From contig JAAOYJ010000003.1 in NCBI GenBank assembly GCA_018221285.1, positions 1 to 64,000 on the forward strand: a stretch of 64,000 bases of DNA, read 5' to 3'. The stretch comes from Candidatus Pacearchaeota archaeon. GTDB taxonomy: Archaea; Nanobdellota; Nanobdellia; Pacearchaeales; GW2011-AR1. Shown here one piece after another: positions 60,631 to 64,000 of the stretch (position 1 is the stretch's first letter; each line of letters begins with the position of its first letter). The notes beneath the pieces are model-generated. The model worked only from the letters and a program-made list of their open reading frames with translations. It searched no databases and was not told the origin of the DNA. The position numbers were made by a program, and so were the translations under genes.

Positions 60631-61431
60631 TTAAATCAACTCAGACAAAATCTTAGCGCCCAAATTCACAGTTTTCCCACCTTCATCTTTATCAGGATTT
60701 ATTTCAACAATATCTACCGCCTTCAAAGTTTTAATTTTATTTATCCTTTGAATCAAATAAATTAATTGCCTGCTAGATAATCCTCCTGAAACAGGATACC
60801 CTGTGGCCGGAGCAAAGGCCGGATCAACCACATCTATATCTATGGAAACATAGAGCTCTTTACCCAACGCAAACTCCATAATTGTATCACAAGTGTCCTG
60901 ATAATTATTTTCAAACCTATTCAACGAAATCGTTCTAATTCCTTTTTCTTTTATAAAATTCAACTCTTCTTTCCATGAATTTCTTAAACCGACAATCAAA
61001 ACATTTTTGGGAGGAAAACCATCTTCTATTAACTTGCTTAACCATTCCTCATGCGTCGGCTCTTTCATCGGTTTCATACAATCTGGATGAGCATCAAATA
61101 CAATCAAACAAGGTTCTTTCCCTTTATTCTGAACACTATCAAAAAAAGCACGTGTCAAAGAATAACTAATAGAATGGTCTCCCCCCAAGAAAACCACGCG
61201 AGGCTTCTCCTCAAAAGCCTCAAACGCATTTTTATAAATTAATTTATTTGCTTCTTCAAGATTACTATTATCAACATGAATCTCTTCTAAATCCAATTTA
61301 TCAACATCAATAATTTTTCCCCCCTCATTTGTATGGATTGTTCTAAGAACTTTCAAGAGCTCATTTCCTGCATTCTCACACCCAAGTGTTTTGCCTAAGC
61401 CATTGATGCATGGCACTTTTACTATAAACAT
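60631..61431 (-). CDS. Arginase/agmatinase family hydrolase
   Basis: 266 residues from the ATG at 61431, where MFIVKVPCINGLG opens the fold; the frame to 61476 only reads a hairpin. Manganese ligands are in GGDHSISY, FDAHPDC, and SIDIDVVDPAFAP; VEINPDKD follows. It cleaves a guanidino group (arginine, agmatine or similar). A GGGAAAG precedes the ATG. A displaced start lies 98 bases upstream. Confidence 0.87.
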   Translation of the reverse strand: MFIVKVPCINGLGKTLGCENAGNELLKVLRTIHTNEGGKIIDVDKLDLEEIHVDNSNLEEANKLIYKNAFEAFEEKPRVVFLGGDHSISYSLTRAFFDSVQNKGKEPCLIVFDAHPDCMKPMKEPTHEEWLSKLIEDGFPPKNVLIVGLRNSWKEELNFIKEKGIRTISLNRFENNYQDTCDTIMEFALGKELYVSIDIDVVDPAFAPATGYPVSGGLSSRQLIYLIQRINKIKTLKAVDIVEINPDKDEGGKTVNLGAKILSELI

Positions 61432-61529
61432 TTTATCTTTCCCAGACCATTGTGTTGTTTTTCGTAAGAAAAACAATGCAGTGGAAATCTTTGATTTGCT
61501 CTAATCCCTGGAACCTTTATTACTTGCAT
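61432..61529 (-). repeat. Hairpin element and displaced arginase start
   Basis: An ATG at 61529 is 25 bases after a minus-strand TATA (CTTAAAAAC). Its ORF opens MQVIKVPGI, close to the gene start MFIVKVPCI, with synonymous changes at K, V and I. It crosses a hairpin (TTGTTTTTC/GAAAAACAA, about 61454-61476) and stops with a TAG overlapping the real start (ATGTTTATAG). Confidence 0.65.
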
Positions 61530-61559
61530 AGAAAAAAGATAGGACATGGGTTTTTAAGA

Positions 61560-62768
61560 TTAATCCTCTGGAACAAGAGCAAAAAAACTATACTTCTCTC
61601 CAACCTTCTTCGCCAACTCCTTAACATCTTCTAATTTAACAGCCTTAATATTTTTTTCAAACTCATAATACTCTTTAGCATCCCCATCAATTTCATGAAA
61701 GAGAAGCCTGACCATTTGATTCTGAGAATCTTCCATTCCGATCTTATATTGTCCAACCATCTGTTTCTTAATTTGATCCAATTCTTCTTCATCCAATCCA
61801 TCTGCTACCTTTTCAAATTCCTTAAGGATTAGTTCTTTAACCTTTTCAACATTCTCCTTCATTGTCCCCACATAAACAAAATTATATCCAAAATCCTTAG
61901 TTATATCCGAACCTCCACTGACAGCATAGGCTAAATTCCTTTTTTCTCTTATTTCGGCGAACAACCTCGAAGACAATCCTTCTGCCATTAAAGGGCTAAG
62001 AATGCTCGCAGGATAAGATTTTTTATCTCCTGCCAAAGGAACATGATATGCAAAAACTAAATTCGCTTGGTCCAATCCTTTTCTCTTTTCTATTTTAGTT
62101 TCATTCTTTAAATCAAATTTTTGTGTAGGAACCAATCCTTTTTTATCTCCAAAATTCTTCTCCACAAATTTAACAACTTCTTCAAAATCCACATCACCAA
62201 TAACACATAAAATCATATTATTCGGATGATAAATTTCTTCAAACTTTGCAACCATTTTTTTCCTATCAATAGCTTTCATTGTCTCATGAGTTCCTATTAA
62301 ATCTACGCTTAAGGCTCCATCATAAAGTGCTTTTTGGATTTCATCAAAAACATGTATATTCGGCCTATCCCTCCTCATCTTAATCTCTTCAAAAATAACT
62401 TTTCTCTCTTTCTCTAATTCTTTCTCATCAAACAAGGGGTTTTTAATCATATCTCCCAAAACATCTAAAGCAACTCCTAATTGTTCTGAAGGCATTTTAC
62501 ACCAATAAGCAGTAATTAAATCACTTGTGAATCCATTTAAAACTCCTCCATTTTTCTCAATCTCTCCTGTAAGTTGTTTTGAATTTCTCGTCGGAGTTCC
62601 TTTGTAAAGCATATGCTCTATAAAATGAGAAATACCCTTCTCTTCCATGCTCTCATTAATCCCTCCTGCACGCACAGCAAACGCCACACTCACCACAGGA
62701 ACATCTCTTTTCTCAAAAATAATTGTCATTCCATTACTAAGAACTTTTCTCTTAAAATCAAATTTCAT
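61560..62768 (-). CDS. M16-family zinc peptidase
   Basis: 402 residues. HFIEHMLYKGT has the inverted zinc motif HxxEH, and a third ligand Glu lies in ERKVIFEEIKMRRD. The second half (about 200-400) is the inactive partner domain with FAYHVPLAG and LFAEIREKRNLAYAVSG. M16 proteins degrade peptides or process leaders. TATA TTTTATATAC is 26 bases before the ATG. Confidence 0.9.
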   Translation of the reverse strand: MKFDFKRKVLSNGMTIIFEKRDVPVVSVAFAVRAGGINESMEEKGISHFIEHMLYKGTPTRNSKQLTGEIEKNGGVLNGFTSDLITAYWCKMPSEQLGVALDVLGDMIKNPLFDEKELEKERKVIFEEIKMRRDRPNIHVFDEIQKALYDGALSVDLIGTHETMKAIDRKKMVAKFEEIYHPNNMILCVIGDVDFEEVVKFVEKNFGDKKGLVPTQKFDLKNETKIEKRKGLDQANLVFAYHVPLAGDKKSYPASILSPLMAEGLSSRLFAEIREKRNLAYAVSGGSDITKDFGYNFVYVGTMKENVEKVKELILKEFEKVADGLDEEELDQIKKQMVGQYKIGMEDSQNQMVRLLFHEIDGDAKEYYEFEKNIKAVKLEDVKELAKKVGEKYSFFALVPED

Positions 62769-62802
62769 AAACTAAAAGAATTATCTGAGTATATAAAATT
62801 AA

Positions 62803-63006
62803 TTATCCAGAAAACAAAGAATACATTCCATATCCCACTGCAATAATTACCACTGCTACAATTAACCAAAACCACCATCTCTTATAGAATGGTTTCCCTT
62901 CAAGCGGAGATGTTGGCGGGCTTGCCGCAGGAGTAGCTACAGGTTGCACTGGTGTAGCAGCCGCAGGCGCTACAAGTGGTGCTGTGGGTTGAACTTGTTG
63001 TGCCAT
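62803..63006 (-). CDS. Small membrane protein, KRWWFW type (67 aa)
   Basis: Ala/Pro/Val-rich N-terminus (about 1-40), then FYKRWWFWLIVAVVIIAVGYG and a short end. The ribosome site AGGAGG is very strong (ATG at 63006). The design equals that of the 53-aa protein at 32876. Function unknown; maybe a tail-anchored adaptor. Confidence 0.68.
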   Translation of the reverse strand: MAQQVQPTAPLVAPAAATPVQPVATPAASPPTSPLEGKPFYKRWWFWLIVAVVIIAVGYGMYSLFSG

Positions 63007-63069
63007 ATCATTAACCTCCTTTAGTTACCTAACAAACAAACTCTCTTTTATAAATATTTATCTTTTACA

Positions 63070-63112
63070 GAAACAGATATATCGTTAGGTAAAATGACTG
63101 TGTCGATTTTGA
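63070..63112 (-). repeat. Hairpin element and displaced rRNA methyltransferase 3' end
   Basis: Directly after the TAG at 63113 the minus strand has AAAATCGACACAGTCATTTT (63091-63110), the same hairpin as at 8548-8569. Beyond it, CGA TAT ATC TGT TTC (63070-63084) codes RYICF and is followed by TGT AAA AGA TAA; the gene's own end has AGA TAC TTA TCT TTC (RYLSF). Confidence 0.55.
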
Positions 63113-63952
63113 CTAGGTGGATGCTTGTCTGAAAGATAAGTATCTCTCACTACCCAATTCAAAATCATCCAACATATCAAAATTCTCCTCGATGAAATTA
63201 ACAATCCAATTTCTCTTTACCTTGAACTTAGTTCTCTTAACCAAACTCCTCGTCGCAAAACTCACAACAACCAGATCAACAAGTGGAACAAGTTCTCTAA
63301 GCAACTCTTTAGAATAATTTCTCCTTAACATTTCCAATGAATCCAACGTCTTAAACAAAAATATGACTTTAGCTCCTTTTACTTGTTTAACATATTTCTT
63401 AATTTTAACAATTTCAAATAAACTCTCATGAATAGCTTTACCATTAATCTTTTCTTGTTTGAAATGATAATTCATCAGATCAACTAACTGCTTCATAGCT
63501 TCAATACCAATATAAGAAAAATTCTTTACAACATTTCCAAGATACTTATAACTAAATCCATTAACACCCGCACCTAAATCAAAAATAGTAACACTTTTCT
63601 TAAAATCCTTAAGCAACTTACTATAAAGTTCTTCATAATAAGGAAGTCTCTCCTTCGTCGACAAATGCTTCTTCAAAATCCATTCGTTCGAATTAAATTT
63701 TGGATTTAACTTCGGACGACGTAAAATCCTTTTAGATTTTGCATCTTCATCCCTATCTTTGATATTCAAAATCTTCTGACTTGTAAAAACACTAAAAACC
63801 TTTCTCAACAAATCACGAGTTAACTTAACTTTCTCTTCATCGCCATATTGATCTTTATCAAACTTTTCAAAAGCCAATTCAACATCTTTCTTAGGCAACT
63901 GAGAGAATTCTTTCTTTTGAGTTATCTTTTGGAAGAGTTCGGCATGATTCAT
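63113..63952 (-). CDS. FmrO/Arm-like 16S rRNA methyltransferase homologue
   Basis: 279 residues. LKKHLSTKERLPYYEELYSKLL matches the HxSTxERLP stretch of the aminoglycoside-resistance m7G1405 family, TIFDLGAGVNGFSYKYLG is the SAM loop, and VSFATRSL...FEENFDML...SERYLSF the C-terminal part. An N-terminal helical domain (about 1-100) is also usual. In archaea it probably modifies the small subunit rRNA. TATA near 63977 (about 25 bases upstream). Confidence 0.75.
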   Translation of the reverse strand: MNHAELFQKITQKKEFSQLPKKDVELAFEKFDKDQYGDEEKVKLTRDLLRKVFSVFTSQKILNIKDRDEDAKSKRILRRPKLNPKFNSNEWILKKHLSTKERLPYYEELYSKLLKDFKKSVTIFDLGAGVNGFSYKYLGNVVKNFSYIGIEAMKQLVDLMNYHFKQEKINGKAIHESLFEIVKIKKYVKQVKGAKVIFLFKTLDSLEMLRRNYSKELLRELVPLVDLVVVSFATRSLVKRTKFKVKRNWIVNFIEENFDMLDDFELGSERYLSFRQAST

Positions 63953-64000
63953 GATTTAGAAAAATGGAAAGGGCTTTTAAGATATTCTATTAAACAAAAG

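Overview
The window comes from an AT-rich archaeal chromosome, most likely a DPANN archaeon of the Pacearchaeota/Woesearchaeota type (group assignment is inference). The support is archaeal information genes: eL42, eS1, uS15, aIF2-alpha, Nop10, aEF1-beta, GINS, RadA, RPA, SRP54/FtsY, Bud32, a RecJ-like nuclease, EndoQ and Hef-type helicase and nuclease. Most starts are leaderless, with a TATA box about 25 bases upstream of the ATG. There is an archaeal pilus-type secretion locus, and many very small membrane proteins and large secreted proteins. No rRNA, CRISPR array or complete insertion sequence was seen. Three tRNA genes are present; the tRNA-Gln has an intron.

Layout. 0-4 kb: a minus-strand operon of two large surface or pilin-like proteins, one cut by the window edge. 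4-9 kb: tRNA-Val, eL42, eS1, an S51 peptidase, a free LAGLIDADG endonuclease, tRNA-Thr and small membrane proteins. 9-16 kb: GINS, a DEDD exonuclease, apgM, FtsY, SRP54, a second S51 peptidase and Bud32. 16-20 kb: an outer-membrane-like beta-barrel protein divergent from a TrmB regulator, tRNA-Gln, a MinD-like ATPase and an AbrB-PhoU protein. 20-37 kb: translation and DNA repair genes (uS15, RecJ, aIF2-alpha, Nop10, EndoQ, RadA, RPA, aEF1-beta) with surface proteins and several pseudoenzyme-like proteins. 37-52 kb: prepilin peptidase, eight proteins with class III (pilin-type) leaders, FlaJ-type and FlaI-type secretion proteins, interrupted by a putative DUF4258/DUF2283 toxin-antitoxin pair and a RecQ helicase. 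52-64 kb: a degenerate site-2-protease-like protein, a roughly 1475-residue LamG surface protein, a split Hef system, arginase family, M16 peptidase and an FmrO-like rRNA methyltransferase.

The most unusual signal is a set of short, GC-richer, hairpin-forming elements of about 40-100 bp placed exactly at gene ends. At 3' ends (ybjQ-like, minD-like, flaI-like, rRNA methyltransferase) the last codons recur downstream of the hairpin, often with synonymous changes; for ybjQ there are 15 base differences in 17 codons and no amino-acid change. At 5' ends (GINS, SRP54, arginase, and more weakly apgM and a 44-aa gene) a copy of the first codons lies upstream, for most of them at the ATG that the TATA box predicts. 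The element then supplies a purine-rich ribosome site and a second ATG, and the short upstream ORF usually stops on that second ATG. Three more GC-rich inserts sit in frame inside ftsY, bud32 and the Hef nuclease. Two of these, plus one intergenic copy, carry perfect four-tract G-quadruplex motifs that are very unlikely in such AT-rich DNA. I read this as an undescribed family of gene-end-invading or gene-end-duplicating palindromic elements; the mechanism is inference.
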